Source: Candidatus Scatonaster coprocaballi (GTDB taxonomy: Bacteria > Bacillota > Clostridia > Saccharofermentanales > Saccharofermentanaceae). Taken from it: a stretch of 62,777 nt of DNA. The position numbers and the translations under genes are program-made. The stretch lies in assembly GCA_018064475.1 (NCBI GenBank), contig JAGHVD010000035.1, forward strand, positions 1 to 62,777. Direction: 5' to 3'. Within the stretch, counting starts at the first letter, position 1, and every line of letters begins with the position of its first letter. Shown piece after piece: positions 42,482 through 51,928 of this stretch. The notes under the pieces were generated by a model, which saw only the letters and a list, made by a program, of their open reading frames with translations, was not told where the DNA came from and made no database searches.

Positions 42482-43003
42482 TTACTTATTGTATTGCTGG
42501 CCAGGGAATGTACAGTTCTTATCCTTGCATTTAGCAATAATAACAGTATCTCCCTCTTCATTCGTTTCTTCATAATACTCTAATTCTTTGCCACATTTAG
42601 GACAAACACGAGCTGTATAATAGAAACCATGGCGATTTGTAGTATTGATGAAAGCGGAGTCATCAGTATACTCGGAACCCGAAGAGAATACCGACATACC
42701 AGAAGAAGAACTGACAACACCAACCTTGTAAACACCAACATATCCGTTACCGCTAATCATTACAGCACCGGAACCTGAAGAACCTTCGTAAGCGCCACCG
42801 TTAACTTTCTGACCAACTGCTTGATAAACAACACCAGCATTCTGATTGCTGACTCGATCTGCCAATGCTGTATCACCAGCATAGTTCAATGTTGTCATGA
42901 AACCTTCGTATGCAATCATTGTGACGATCAGAAGAAGAGCTACGGCCAACATCGTTTCAAGCAATGTAAAACCACGCTTAGAGGTTTTCGTTAAACGAAA
43001 CAT
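42482..43003 (-). CDS. Type IV prepilin-like protein with C-terminal zinc-ribbon-like motif
   Basis: The protein has 173 residues. The prepilin signal is KRGFTLLETMLAVALLLIVT with Glu at +5. The C-terminus carries CPKCGKELEYYEETNEEGDT, then AKCKDKNCTFPGQ, a four- to five-cysteine metal-binding pattern rare in pilins. The previous gene product also has CxxC near its end, so the minor pilins may share a metal- or disulfide-based contact. Confidence 0.82.
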   Translation of the reverse strand: MFRLTKTSKRGFTLLETMLAVALLLIVTMIAYEGFMTTLNYAGDTALADRVSNQNAGVVYQAVGQKVNGGAYEGSSGSGAVMISGNGYVGVYKVGVVSSSSGMSVFSSGSEYTDDSAFINTTNRHGFYYTARVCPKCGKELEYYEETNEEGDTVIIAKCKDKNCTFPGQQYNK

Positions 43004-43018
43004 ATCTGAAACCCCTCC

Positions 43019-43234
43019 TTAATAACCAAGAGCCTTAAACTTTTCATTCTTAACTGCGTTATTAGATTGGAATTCCACACGCTGGCTGTGCACTTGTTGC
43101 TCACCAGAACGGCCTTTTTCGATATACCCTTTAACAGAAATACCAACAACAGCAGCTAACAATACTATAATAGCAATGACTAAAACCATTTCAATCAAGG
43201 TAAAGCCACGTTTAGTCTTATAGATTCTGCTCAT
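43019..43234 (-). CDS. Short type IV prepilin-like protein
   Basis: The protein has 71 residues. TKRGFTLIEMVLVIAIIVLL is the prepilin signal, followed by a helix and a short charged tail with no globular head. The ATG at 43234 is chosen for SD GGAGGAAATT; the frame extends further upstream without support. It is first of the minor pilin operon and paralogous to the 69-residue pilin upstream. Confidence 0.8.
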   Translation of the reverse strand: MSRIYKTKRGFTLIEMVLVIAIIVLLAAVVGISVKGYIEKGRSGEQQVHSQRVEFQSNNAVKNEKFKALGY

Positions 43235-43310
43235 AATTTCCTCCAAGTATAACCAAGTACATTTTATCACAGATGATCTGTGATGCATAGACCCAATTGT
43301 TAACAAAACG

Positions 43311-43343
43311 TAAAAAAGAGGGGGCTTATTCAGCCCCCCCTCA
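43311..43343 (-). terminator. Terminator after the 69-residue pilin gene
   Basis: On the minus strand a G-rich/C-rich stem (GAGGGGGGGCTG with AAGCCCCCTC) is followed by TTTTTT. It separates the putative major pilin from the minor pilins, which could let the major pilin be made in excess. Confidence 0.85.
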
Positions 43344-43363
43344 CAAAAATCGATTATAAACTA

Positions 43364-43573
43364 TTAGGACTTAGCAAGCTCATTCTCGATATCCTTTGTT
43401 ACATCCTCGATCTGCTTGTTGTGTGTAGCGATCTTAGATGTAGCGGATCTAGCCTTCTTCAGGTAGTCAGCAACAGAGAAGAATACTACTGCAGCCAGGA
43501 TAACGATGATAGCGATAACGAGTACCATTTCTACGAGTGTAAAACCTTTTTTGTTCTTCTGAATCTTCTTCAT
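43364..43573 (-). CDS. Short type IV pilin, likely major subunit
   Basis: The protein has 69 residues. The signal NKKGFTLVEMVLVIAIIVIL has Glu at +5, then a helix and a polar coiled tail rich in Lys, Ser and Thr. It resembles the short helix-only pilins of Gram-positive and Geobacter-type pili. A strong private promoter (43614-43641), a good SD and a terminator of its own argue for high expression. No aromatic cluster is seen. Confidence 0.85.
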   Translation of the reverse strand: MKKIQKNKKGFTLVEMVLVIAIIVILAAVVFFSVADYLKKARSATSKIATHNKQIEDVTKDIENELAKS

Positions 43574-43613
43574 AATTAGTTCCTCCTAATTGATTTATTG
43601 AGTTTGTAATTTC

Positions 43614-43675
43614 ATTATAGCAGGCAATTTGAAAAATGCAAGAGCAATTTTCAAATTTCTTCACATTTTTGTGAA
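43614..43675 (-). promoter_or_regulatory. Pilin promoter with flanking inverted repeats
   Basis: On the minus strand: TTGCAT (43636-43641), 16 bases, TATAAT (43614-43619). An inverted repeat AATTTGAAAA (43626-43635) / TTTTCAAATT (43648-43657) spans the -35, and a palindrome TTCACATTTTTGTGAA (43660-43675) lies just upstream. Both could be regulator sites. Confidence 0.7.
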
Positions 43676-43689
43676 ATTTCTATTTGAGT

Positions 43690-44281
43690 GTTCAAATTAC
43701 TAACTCAATTCAACATATCAGGCCACTGAAAATCAATATGTAATTGAACCCGTAACGCATTGATAGTGCGCCCAAAACCCCGTTATCAGTGCATTTGCGC
43801 TTCTGAGTATATCCATAATCTCTATGCAGCGTCACAAACATGAGATCTCGTTCCTTCTCATTCGAATTGTGAAGAATTGTGAAAACAAGATTCTGTGCGA
43901 CGTGAAATGAATATCAGAAGTTTGTAATTAGATGGATCCAGTTGACGATCGTTTTGAATAGGGATGTTAATGATGAAGGGGGGGAAAGTGACTTCCAATC
44001 TACGTGGTACAAGATGCGTCTCCTTCATTGATTGTATCTACTAATGTCTAATCGGTGATTGATACTAATTCTTAGGTTCTTCACGGAAACTTGGGGAACG
44101 AGGAATCAGAAGAATTGAAATGGGGAAATATCATGCTGTTGTGAAACGGTCCTTTCCGGAAGAAACAAGGAACATTTCTTGCCTGACGAAGCGATCTGCA
44201 TTTTCCAAGAAAACGTGAAGTACGATTTGTTATGAGATTATTTGTGATGAATAATCTAACGCAAGCTTTATTCATATATAG
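43690..44281. other. Noncoding region between pilin and pilus assembly operons
   Basis: About 590 bases without a gene. The only structure noted is a tandem AATTGTGAAG/AATTGTGAAA repeat at 43865-43884. No tRNA, riboswitch or ORF with SD was found. Confidence 0.5.
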
Positions 44282-44316
44282 ATAAAAAGAGAGCCATCAC
44301 TTGTGTGATGGCTCTC
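44282..44316 (-). terminator. Terminator of the pilB-pilO operon
   Basis: On the minus strand GAGAGCCATCAC pairs with GTGATGGCTCTC and is followed by TTTTTATC. It ends the pilus assembly operon 26 bases after the last stop. Confidence 0.88.
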
Positions 44317-44342
44317 AAATCATCTAATTAGATTAACAACAA

Positions 44343-45512
44343 TTATGGACGTTCAGTGTCTGTTGGTGTTGTTTCTTCTGGTGCCTGATTACCAGCAATT
44401 GTCTTCTGGTATTCCTGCATTGCCTTATTGTAATCCTCAGTAGAGATCATACCCATGCGGTAACGAACAGTGAGAGATCTTGTCGCCGGTGGCATTGTAT
44501 CAAGTTCACCCTTGAGTTCATCAAAGAGCTGCCACTCATAAGACCAGTGATTCCATGCAGCAAATGGGCGATTTACGTTGAAGTCATAGCTTACGAATGA
44601 GAGGTAGCACATGTACAACGGAGAGTCCTCTGGGACATCGTAATTGTCGGAATGGATGAAGAAGTAGCTCGGAAGACCGACAAGACCGCCAACCTTGATA
44701 TCCTTATCGCCGACCCAGCCCATGTATGTGAGGCTATTATTAGGTGTGGATTTACGGTTAACAAGATCATATGCAAATACATCTACAGCAGCTGTAAATT
44801 CGCAGTAACCTTGACCCATGTCTTCGACCTCAATATCGGTAATTTTGACATATCCTAGATTCTCATCTTCGATTTCCTTGAGTGCTGCGACAAATTCATT
44901 GTAACCGACGACGGTACTGGAATGTATATCATTTGCACTCTTGATGTCCATACCACTCTTCTTCGCGTAATTCAAAGCAGCCTGATTCTGTGTTTTCGTA
45001 TCTCCTGGCTGGATGAAGAGTTGATTATAAAATACTTCATCGTCAATCTGATCACCCTCATCATGCGTGAGAAGGAATCCATCTGTACCAGATACTCTAA
45101 TCTTGTAAGAAGACCACTTCACACGATCTGGAGAAACAGTACCATTCGGGAGAGTAACAGTCTCATAATTGAGATCTGTGTTTTCAACTTTAACAATAAA
45201 AGGTATATTCTTCGTCTTGAAATGCTCATAAATCTGTCTCTGAATAGAAGCGGTGTTCAGATCAGGAAGTAATTTCTGCTCCAATTCACCAATCTTCTCG
45301 ACCAAGTCTTTCTTCTGAGAATCGAGTTCATCTGCCTGCTTGATAATCTCATCATTTCTGAATTTCTCTTGCTCAACCATTTCAAGTTCAGCATTTACAT
45401 CAGACAGATTATCTAAATTCTTCTTAATTACGCACAGATAACAAACTGCGCCAAGAGCCAAGAGAAGAACTATAAACAATAAGACGGTATCTTTACCACC
45501 AGCGTTTTTCAT
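44343..45512 (-). CDS. pilO: PilO-like type IV pilus assembly protein
   Basis: The protein has 389 residues. A short N-terminal tail and helix (TVLLFIVLLLALGAVCYLCV) are followed by a coiled coil (about 32-80) and a ferredoxin-like extracellular part, the PilO layout, although it is about twice the usual size. The C-terminal region ends in a Thr/Glu/Pro tail. Its start overlaps the PilN stop as TGATG. PilM-N-O normally form the alignment subcomplex linking the ATPase side to the pilus. Confidence 0.7.
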   Translation of the reverse strand: MKNAGGKDTVLLFIVLLLALGAVCYLCVIKKNLDNLSDVNAELEMVEQEKFRNDEIIKQADELDSQKKDLVEKIGELEQKLLPDLNTASIQRQIYEHFKTKNIPFIVKVENTDLNYETVTLPNGTVSPDRVKWSSYKIRVSGTDGFLLTHDEGDQIDDEVFYNQLFIQPGDTKTQNQAALNYAKKSGMDIKSANDIHSSTVVGYNEFVAALKEIEDENLGYVKITDIEVEDMGQGYCEFTAAVDVFAYDLVNRKSTPNNSLTYMGWVGDKDIKVGGLVGLPSYFFIHSDNYDVPEDSPLYMCYLSFVSYDFNVNRPFAAWNHWSYEWQLFDELKGELDTMPPATRSLTVRYRMGMISTEDYNKAMQEYQKTIAGNQAPEETTPTDTERP

Positions 45513-46429
45513 CAAGACTCACCTCCATTCGAATCTTCTTCAGCCGATACGTACATGAGTTCAATATTTACATTGCTTGCAACGCGGCCACTCACACAGT
45601 CGTTAGATTTAATGATGTTGAAATCTGCTGCATCAACTGCAGTTCCGTCAATCTTGACTGTATCCAAATTGTACGTCACACCATCAACAACAATAGTATT
45701 AACTTTCTCGATGTTATACTCTTCGCCTGCCTTCTTTGATTCAGAATATACAGGAGTAAGAGGTGTTGGTGTGGTGCCGTTGATGAAAGAAGCGTGAGTT
45801 ACTGTGAAATGTCCCTTCAATGTGCACGTATAGGTGAACTGGTACTGCACGTTGGCAAACATCAAAGAGGATTTGTCGTAGCCAGTTTCAATAGGATCTT
45901 CAATAGTGATAACGTCCTTAACGAAACTGAAGAGTCCAGTCTCATCCAATTTCTTTCCGTAATTGTACGCAGACTCACGGAACAGGGTCTGACCAGTAAT
46001 TTCAACAATTCCATCTTCATCATGATACTTTGTCAGGTATGCATCATTTGGAAGAGCATCTTTGCACTGTACTAATGTGTTTACAGATGAAGAAGACTTA
46101 TCTGCTACTTTGGTATCAAGACTGGATACAACGTAGTGGTATTCACGCAGATCCTCAACCTCAACCTGAGATTTGTCCTTACGGCTCAAGCGCTCCTGAT
46201 ATTCAGGAGAATTCATCTCCGCACGAATCTCATCAATCTTATCCTGAGCCTTCATGCTCTTAACACCACATACGATCCATACAATCAAAGTGATACCCAA
46301 GATCAATACTGTGAACAGAAGGAAGATAGGGAATACAGACGATATTTGCTGAGATGCACCGGAACTGAACTCAGAAAAGAAGTTCATATCCTTTTTGGAA
46401 AATTCATTCTTAGATTTTGCAAAACTCAT
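45512..46429 (-). CDS. pilN: PilN-like type IV pilus assembly protein
   Basis: The protein has 305 residues. A cytoplasmic tail is followed by one helix (IFLLFTVLILGITLIVWIVC), a coiled coil, and an external domain with NTLVQCKDALPNDAYLTKYH and DGIVEITGQTLFRESAYNYG, which is the PilN pattern. A C-terminal extension of about 90 residues after the core is unusual. ATG at 46429 with AAAGGAGGCG is preferred over an upstream start at 46447. Confidence 0.75.
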   Translation of the reverse strand: MSFAKSKNEFSKKDMNFFSEFSSGASQQISSVFPIFLLFTVLILGITLIVWIVCGVKSMKAQDKIDEIRAEMNSPEYQERLSRKDKSQVEVEDLREYHYVVSSLDTKVADKSSSSVNTLVQCKDALPNDAYLTKYHDEDGIVEITGQTLFRESAYNYGKKLDETGLFSFVKDVITIEDPIETGYDKSSLMFANVQYQFTYTCTLKGHFTVTHASFINGTTPTPLTPVYSESKKAGEEYNIEKVNTIVVDGVTYNLDTVKIDGTAVDAADFNIIKSNDCVSGRVASNVNIELMYVSAEEDSNGGES

Positions 46430-46443
46430 AATCTCGCCTCCTT

Positions 46444-47562
46444 TCAATTTTCACGAATGAGTGCGCCGCACGCATTCACGTAGTCACGCAATTCGAAATC
46501 CTTCGGACCCTGAACGGTATTCAGGCTATTCAAGATTTCAACCTGTGTGCCGAGTTGACGAGCAAGTTCTTTGTCCATCTTACGATAGCTTGCGCCACTT
46601 CCATAGAGGAAGCATGTGCTGATTGCATCAAGATGGTACTTGGAAATGGAGAACTGTGCTGTTCTTGAAATTGCGTCAGTCAAACTCTTAAAGTAAGCGG
46701 ATACTGCACCATTCAGAGAAGGCTCATCCTTAACTGTCTCATGCCATACATCGATATCAGAAACATCTACAGTCGAGATGCCCTCGCCTTTAACAACCTG
46801 AAGACGACGAGTAAGAATAGAAGACTTGTTAGCGGAATTGCCCTGAACCTTCTTTACAGTTTCAGCAACCTGACGAATGTTGGAGTGACCAAACTGCAGT
46901 CGACGTGTCAGTACCGGGAAGCCCTTGTCCAAAACAGTGATATTTGTCGTCTTGGAAGAAAGCTCGATCAAGAGCAGTGTATTGGAGTTGATGTTTGTTG
47001 TTCCGTTAATTGTACCGCTTCTGAAAAGCTTACGGATTGCATTCGGGTTTACATCCAAAGCAACCGGTACCAAAGAACTTGTCTTCATCATTTCACGGAA
47101 GTCGTTCGCAACATCTTTCGGGATTGCGGTTGCGCGGACTTTGTACTTCTGTTGTTTTGTTTCTTCATCGAGAACCTTGTCGTAGACAATATACTCAACG
47201 ATCATATCTCGATTATTGGTGCCTTGTCCCAAAATCTCGTAGCGAACCATATCACGGAGTTGATCTCCCTTGACGGCCGGCAATTCCAAGTCTCTAGTGT
47301 GAAGGTAACTACCCTCTACAGTCAAGATTGCACGCTTATCCTGAATGTTGCTCTTTGCAAGAGCATTCTTTAATGCCATAACCACACCAAACTGATCTGC
47401 GATTACGCCATCTGCGATTGTGTCGGACTCGAGAGGAATAAGACCGTACTTGTCGATCGAGACTACTCCTGATTTGCGGTTGTAGCCGCCGAGTACCATT
47501 TTCATGTTTGAGCTGGAGACATCAATTGATATCTCTTTGCTGCTTCCAGTTCCTAAAGCCAT
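46444..47562 (-). CDS. pilM: PilM-like cytoplasmic actin-fold pilus protein
   Basis: The protein has 372 residues. ISIDVSSSNMKMVLGGYNRK is the first phosphate loop of the actin-like fold, TLLLIELSSKTTNITVLDKG the second, and FLYGSGASYRKMD the adenosine loop. PilM binds the PilN N-terminus at the membrane. It sits between pilC and pilN in the conserved order. Confidence 0.85.
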   Translation of the reverse strand: MALGTGSSKEISIDVSSSNMKMVLGGYNRKSGVVSIDKYGLIPLESDTIADGVIADQFGVVMALKNALAKSNIQDKRAILTVEGSYLHTRDLELPAVKGDQLRDMVRYEILGQGTNNRDMIVEYIVYDKVLDEETKQQKYKVRATAIPKDVANDFREMMKTSSLVPVALDVNPNAIRKLFRSGTINGTTNINSNTLLLIELSSKTTNITVLDKGFPVLTRRLQFGHSNIRQVAETVKKVQGNSANKSSILTRRLQVVKGEGISTVDVSDIDVWHETVKDEPSLNGAVSAYFKSLTDAISRTAQFSISKYHLDAISTCFLYGSGASYRKMDKELARQLGTQVEILNSLNTVQGPKDFELRDYVNACGALIREN

Positions 47563-47586
47563 AATAATTCTCCTTTCGAGTGATCA

Positions 47587-48795
47587 TCACATAATGTTCT
47601 TGGACATTGTAAGTACCGGCAGACCGCAAGCACCAACGATGACGAGAACAACACCAGCCATGATTACAATCATGAGCGGTTCCATAGCAGCTGTCATCTT
47701 TGCAGTTGCGGCATCTGCCTCATCTTCAAAGAAGTCTGCAGCCTTGTCAAGAATGGCATCCAATGTACCAGACTCTTCACCAATAGCTGTCATGGCGTAA
47801 ATCATAGGTGGGAATTCTTTGATTCCACGAATTGATCTGGAAACGGAAGAACCCTTACGGATTTCGTTTCTGGACTCAAAGAGCTGCATTTCCAAGTACT
47901 TGTTACCAAGCGTATGGCTTGTAATTTCCATGGAGTCAAGTACGCTGATACCGCTTCGCAGAAGCGTTGCCATTGTTCTTGTGAAACGAGCAGCAGCTGT
48001 AGCCTTCTGAGACTTACCGATAATCGGAACTTTCAGCAAGAACTTCGACCAAGAAAGGCTACCTTTCTCGGAATGGATAAAGAGTCGGAATGCAACAACG
48101 ATACCCAGAATTACACCAAGGTAGATATACCAGAAGTCGATGATACTGTCACTGAATGCCATGACAGCCTTTGTCAAGCCTGGCAATTCACCACCTAATT
48201 CACCCAAGGTTGTGGCAAATCTCGGTACAACCAATGTCATCAAGCCAACTGTAATACCGAAAGTTACTACAGCAAGGATAATCGGGTAAACCAATGCAGC
48301 ACCTACTTTATTCTTCAACTTCTGTTCTTTTTCAAAGTGCGCAGCCAGACGGCTCATGACCTCATCCAAACGACCGGATTCTTCACCGGCAGAAATCATG
48401 GAAACCATAATTGTCGGAAGAGCTTTGGACTGATCTCTGAAAGCTTCAGACAAAGTCTTACCTGATTGAATGGCCTCGTAAACAGAACCAATTACCGCTC
48501 TTGCTTTCTTGCTTTCCAATTGCTGGTATAACATATCCAAAGAACGAATAACTGTGATACCTGCACTTAGAAGGGAAGAGAGCTGTCTGGTAATGATCAT
48601 GAGATCTTTTGTCTTCAGCTTAGGACTGCCAATATTCATGGACAGGAGACTGGCACCGCTATCTGCTTCAAGTGAAGCGATAAAACGACCGTCAGCGCGT
48701 AACATCTTAGAAGCATCGTTGATATTCGCTGCTTCGATAATGCCTTTGCTAGAACGTCCAGCCGCATCGACTACTTCATATTTAAAATTTGGCAT
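47587..48795 (-). CDS. pilC: PilC/GspF inner-membrane pilus platform protein
   Basis: The protein has 402 residues. Two T2SSF repeats are visible: ITRQLSSLLSAGITVIRSLD, MISAGEESGRLDEVMSRLA in the first; FTRTMATLLRSGISVLDSME, MTAIGEESGTLDAILDKAAD in the second. Three membrane helices lie at about residues 170-195, 215-240 and 370-395. It is the platform on which the PilB and PilT motors act. Confidence 0.93.
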   Translation of the reverse strand: MPNFKYEVVDAAGRSSKGIIEAANINDASKMLRADGRFIASLEADSGASLLSMNIGSPKLKTKDLMIITRQLSSLLSAGITVIRSLDMLYQQLESKKARAVIGSVYEAIQSGKTLSEAFRDQSKALPTIMVSMISAGEESGRLDEVMSRLAAHFEKEQKLKNKVGAALVYPIILAVVTFGITVGLMTLVVPRFATTLGELGGELPGLTKAVMAFSDSIIDFWYIYLGVILGIVVAFRLFIHSEKGSLSWSKFLLKVPIIGKSQKATAAARFTRTMATLLRSGISVLDSMEITSHTLGNKYLEMQLFESRNEIRKGSSVSRSIRGIKEFPPMIYAMTAIGEESGTLDAILDKAADFFEDEADAATAKMTAAMEPLMIVIMAGVVLVIVGACGLPVLTMSKNIM

Positions 48796-48822
48796 GAAGC
48801 TAACCTCCTTCTTTCTTTTCTA

Positions 48823-49944
48823 TTAGTACTCAAGCGAGCTAAATAGACTACTTGAAACAGAATTCGCTGTACCTGCAGCAGCAAGATAACGACGATATTC
48901 ATCTGCATCCTTGCAACGGGAAATCGCAACTTCACGGGTAATCAAGCCCTTCTTGGTCAACTCGGCCAGATAGTAGTCGAGAGAACACATTCCAGACTTC
49001 AGGTTGGTAGCGATCGTGTTGTCAATCTGATAAGTCTTACCTTCACGAATAAGGTTACGTACAGCATCATTTGCAACCAGAATCTCAAATGCAGCTACAC
49101 GTCCGGAACCATCTGCACGAGGGAGAAGTGTCTGGGAAATTACGGCTACAAGTACAGTACCGAGCTGTACACGAATCTGATCCTGCTGATGAGGCGGGAA
49201 TACGTCGATGATACGGTTAATGGTATCTGCAGCGCCACTTGTATGGAGAGTTGAAAGAACCAAGTGACCAGTTTCTGAAGCGGTGATAGCAGTACTGATA
49301 GTATCCAAGTCACGCATCTCACCAACCATGATAACATCTGGGTCTTCACGGAGTGCTGCACGAAGTGCATTGGCAAAAGAAAGGGTATCCTCATGAACTT
49401 CACGCTGGTTGATCATTGATTCACCGTGACGATGCAGATACTCGATTGGCTCTTCGAGTGTCAATACGTGGCAACGACGGTTCTGGTTGATGTGACCAAC
49501 CATAGCTGCCAATGTTGTAGACTTACCAGAACCCGTAGGACCGGTAACAAGGATCAATCCACGTGGCTTCAGTGCGAGTTCCTTAAACAATTCAGGAAGG
49601 CCTAGACGCTCACATGTCGGAATCTCAGTTGTGATAGTACGCGCAGCAAGTGTGTAACTACCACGCTGCTTAAATACATTACAGCGGAAACGGCTGTAAT
49701 CCTTTACTACGTAAGAGAAGTCAATCTCACCACGCTCGTTGAGGTACTGCTGTCTAGACTTGTCCAACATTGACTTACAGAGATATTCAGTATCGCTCTG
49801 TGTCAGAATGTTAGAGTTTAGAGGCATGAGTTCACCATGAACACGAATCATCGGTGGGAGTCCAACCGTGATATGCGTATCGGACGCCTGGCGGCGAACA
49901 GCTTCTGTGAGAATGGCGTCCATACTTAATGTAAATTCTTCCAC
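48823..49944 (-). CDS. pilT: PilT retraction ATPase
   Basis: The protein has 373 residues, starting at GTG after GGAGG. Walker A VTGPTGSGKSTTLAAMVGHI near residue 135, Asp box LTLEEPIEYLH, Walker B DPDVIMVGEMRDLDTI and His box GHLVLSTLHTSGAADTINRI are complete. The AIRNLIREGKTYQI-type C-terminal segment (here AVRNLIREGKTYQI) is typical of PilT. A retraction motor suggests twitching motility or DNA uptake. Confidence 0.93.
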   Translation of the reverse strand: MEEFTLSMDAILTEAVRRQASDTHITVGLPPMIRVHGELMPLNSNILTQSDTEYLCKSMLDKSRQQYLNERGEIDFSYVVKDYSRFRCNVFKQRGSYTLAARTITTEIPTCERLGLPELFKELALKPRGLILVTGPTGSGKSTTLAAMVGHINQNRRCHVLTLEEPIEYLHRHGESMINQREVHEDTLSFANALRAALREDPDVIMVGEMRDLDTISTAITASETGHLVLSTLHTSGAADTINRIIDVFPPHQQDQIRVQLGTVLVAVISQTLLPRADGSGRVAAFEILVANDAVRNLIREGKTYQIDNTIATNLKSGMCSLDYYLAELTKKGLITREVAISRCKDADEYRRYLAAAGTANSVSSSLFSSLEY

Positions 49945-49956
49945 TTTATTTCCTCC

Positions 49957-51633
49957 TTATCCGTCAATGGAATATGTTACTTTACTCATTTCTGCAACAG
50001 TTGTGATACCCTCCAGAACCAACTGAGCAGCTGAATCGGCAAGCATTAACGTTCCTTCGGAGACAGCCAGTGCACGCATCTCGTCTTCACTAGCACGACG
50101 TTCGAGCAACGCTCTCATTTTCTTGGTCATAATTACGACTTCATGAATCGCGATACGACCCTTATAACCTTTCTCATTACATTCAGAGCAGCCAGCACCA
50201 CGATATAACTTCTGGCCAGGCTTCAGATGTAACATCTCGACTTCATCCGGACCTGGGGTATACTCTTCACGACAGTTCGTGCAAATACGACGCACGAGAC
50301 GCTGCGCAACTACACCAATCAAAGCGGTAGAAACCATGAATGGCTCAATACCCATATCGATCAGACGGTTAATAGAAGAAACTGCATCATTGGTATGGAT
50401 TGTACTGAAAACCAAGTGACCTGTGATTGCAGCTCGCATGGCAATTTCGGCAGTCTCACCATCACGAATCTCACCGACGAGGATGATATCCGGGTCCTGA
50501 CGGAGGATAGAACGAAGACCGCTTGCGAAGGTCATACCTGCTTTGGCATTAACCTGAACCTGGTTAATACCTGGAATCTGAATTTCGACAGGGTCCTCAA
50601 CCGTTACGATATTCGTCTCAGGAGTATTTTTCTCAGAAAGCAAAGTATAGAGGGTAGTTGTCTTACCGGAACCAGTAGGACCGGAGATGAGGCATACACC
50701 CTGTGGAACCTTAACGATCTTATCGATCATCTCGTTATTGTGTTCGCTAATACCAAGGTACTTACGATTCAAGTTGGAGTCGTTCTTAGCAAGAATACGG
50801 ATAACCGTCTTTTCACCGTGAACCGTAGGGAGGACGGATACACGCATGTCAACCGGCTGACCGTTAATAATTGTCTGAACACGACCATCCTGAGGAATAC
50901 GCTTCTCGGCAATGTTCATGCCGGAGAGAATCTTGATACGGGTAATAATAGCATCTTTAGCGGCCGCTGGGTTACTCATGATCTCAGAGAGCACACCATC
51001 GATACGGATACGAACTCGAACGCGATCTTCCATCGGTTCGATGTGAATATCTGAAGAGTTTGCTCGAATAGCGAACTCGATCATGGAGTTAACGAGCTTA
51101 ACTACAGGGGCGTTGTTTACTTCATCTGTGATCTCGTCACCGAGTTTCTTCATATCCTCGATGTCGAGGTCAGCTGCAAGGTCATCCGCAGCCTTGCTGG
51201 CGGCTTCCTTACCGTAGTTCATCTTGATGGCGGTGAGGATCTGCTGCTTCGGCGCAAGAAGTGTAACGATCTCGTTGCCTGTACGGAAACGAAGGTCATC
51301 TGTTACCAAGATGTTCAATGGGTCATAGATGGCTACGACCAACTTATCCTCATCGTAGGCAAAAGGAATGATTAAGTTCTCTTCGCAGTACTGCTCAGTA
51401 ACGACTTTCGTTGCCTCACGGTCAATGTCTACCTGCTGTAGGTCAATGATAGGGAGATCATACTGACTCGAGATTGCTCGCAAAATATCAAGTTCAGAAA
51501 GCAGACCTTTCTCAACAATGATTTCACCGAGTCTTTTCTTAGTAGTTGAATTGCGCTGAGCCTCCAAAGCTTCTTGAAGTTCGGCTTGAGACAGAAAACC
51601 GCTGTCGATAAGTATATCACCTAATCGTTTCAT
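49957..51633 (-). CDS. pilB: PilB/GspE extension ATPase
   Basis: The protein has 558 residues. The N-terminal T2SSE_N domain (LGDILIDSGFLSQAELQEAL, LGEIIVEKGLLSELDIL) precedes the motor: Walker A ISGPTGSGKTTTLYTLL near 318, Walker B DPDIILVGEIRDGETAEIAM, His box GHLVFSTIHTNDAVSSINRL. The zinc-binding tetracysteine motif is present (CTNCREEYTP ... GCSECNEKGY). The start is one of two adjacent ATGs after GGGGAGGG; 51633 gives the better spacing. It leads the pilB-T-C-M-N-O operon. Confidence 0.92.
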   Translation of the reverse strand: MKRLGDILIDSGFLSQAELQEALEAQRNSTTKKRLGEIIVEKGLLSELDILRAISSQYDLPIIDLQQVDIDREATKVVTEQYCEENLIIPFAYDEDKLVVAIYDPLNILVTDDLRFRTGNEIVTLLAPKQQILTAIKMNYGKEAASKAADDLAADLDIEDMKKLGDEITDEVNNAPVVKLVNSMIEFAIRANSSDIHIEPMEDRVRVRIRIDGVLSEIMSNPAAAKDAIITRIKILSGMNIAEKRIPQDGRVQTIINGQPVDMRVSVLPTVHGEKTVIRILAKNDSNLNRKYLGISEHNNEMIDKIVKVPQGVCLISGPTGSGKTTTLYTLLSEKNTPETNIVTVEDPVEIQIPGINQVQVNAKAGMTFASGLRSILRQDPDIILVGEIRDGETAEIAMRAAITGHLVFSTIHTNDAVSSINRLIDMGIEPFMVSTALIGVVAQRLVRRICTNCREEYTPGPDEVEMLHLKPGQKLYRGAGCSECNEKGYKGRIAIHEVVIMTKKMRALLERRASEDEMRALAVSEGTLMLADSAAQLVLEGITTVAEMSKVTYSIDG

Positions 51634-51743
51634 CATACCCTCCCCATTTTGATGCACGTCTTAGCTTGAATAATTCGGGACACAAAGTCACCACTCGCAT
51701 ATTACGCTGATACTAGTAGTGTAAACCCAAAAGCCCGCGTTGT

Positions 51744-51773
51744 ATAGTATTTCGAGTAAACAAAAAATTACAA
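51744..51773 (-). promoter_or_regulatory. Candidate promoter of the pilB operon
   Basis: On the minus strand: TTGTAA (51768-51773), 18 bases, TACTAT (51744-51749), about 110 bases before pilB. Confidence 0.4.
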
Positions 51774-51928
51774 TTTTGCTTGCTGTCCGAGCAAAACTGA
51801 AACGATACTGTAACCCACACTAATACTATGCACCCAAAACTACATCAATTTTTACCCAATAAATATACAATCAAAAGACTTGTATTGCAAGAAAAACTAC
51901 GAAATTTCGCATCAAATAACAAAAAAAG

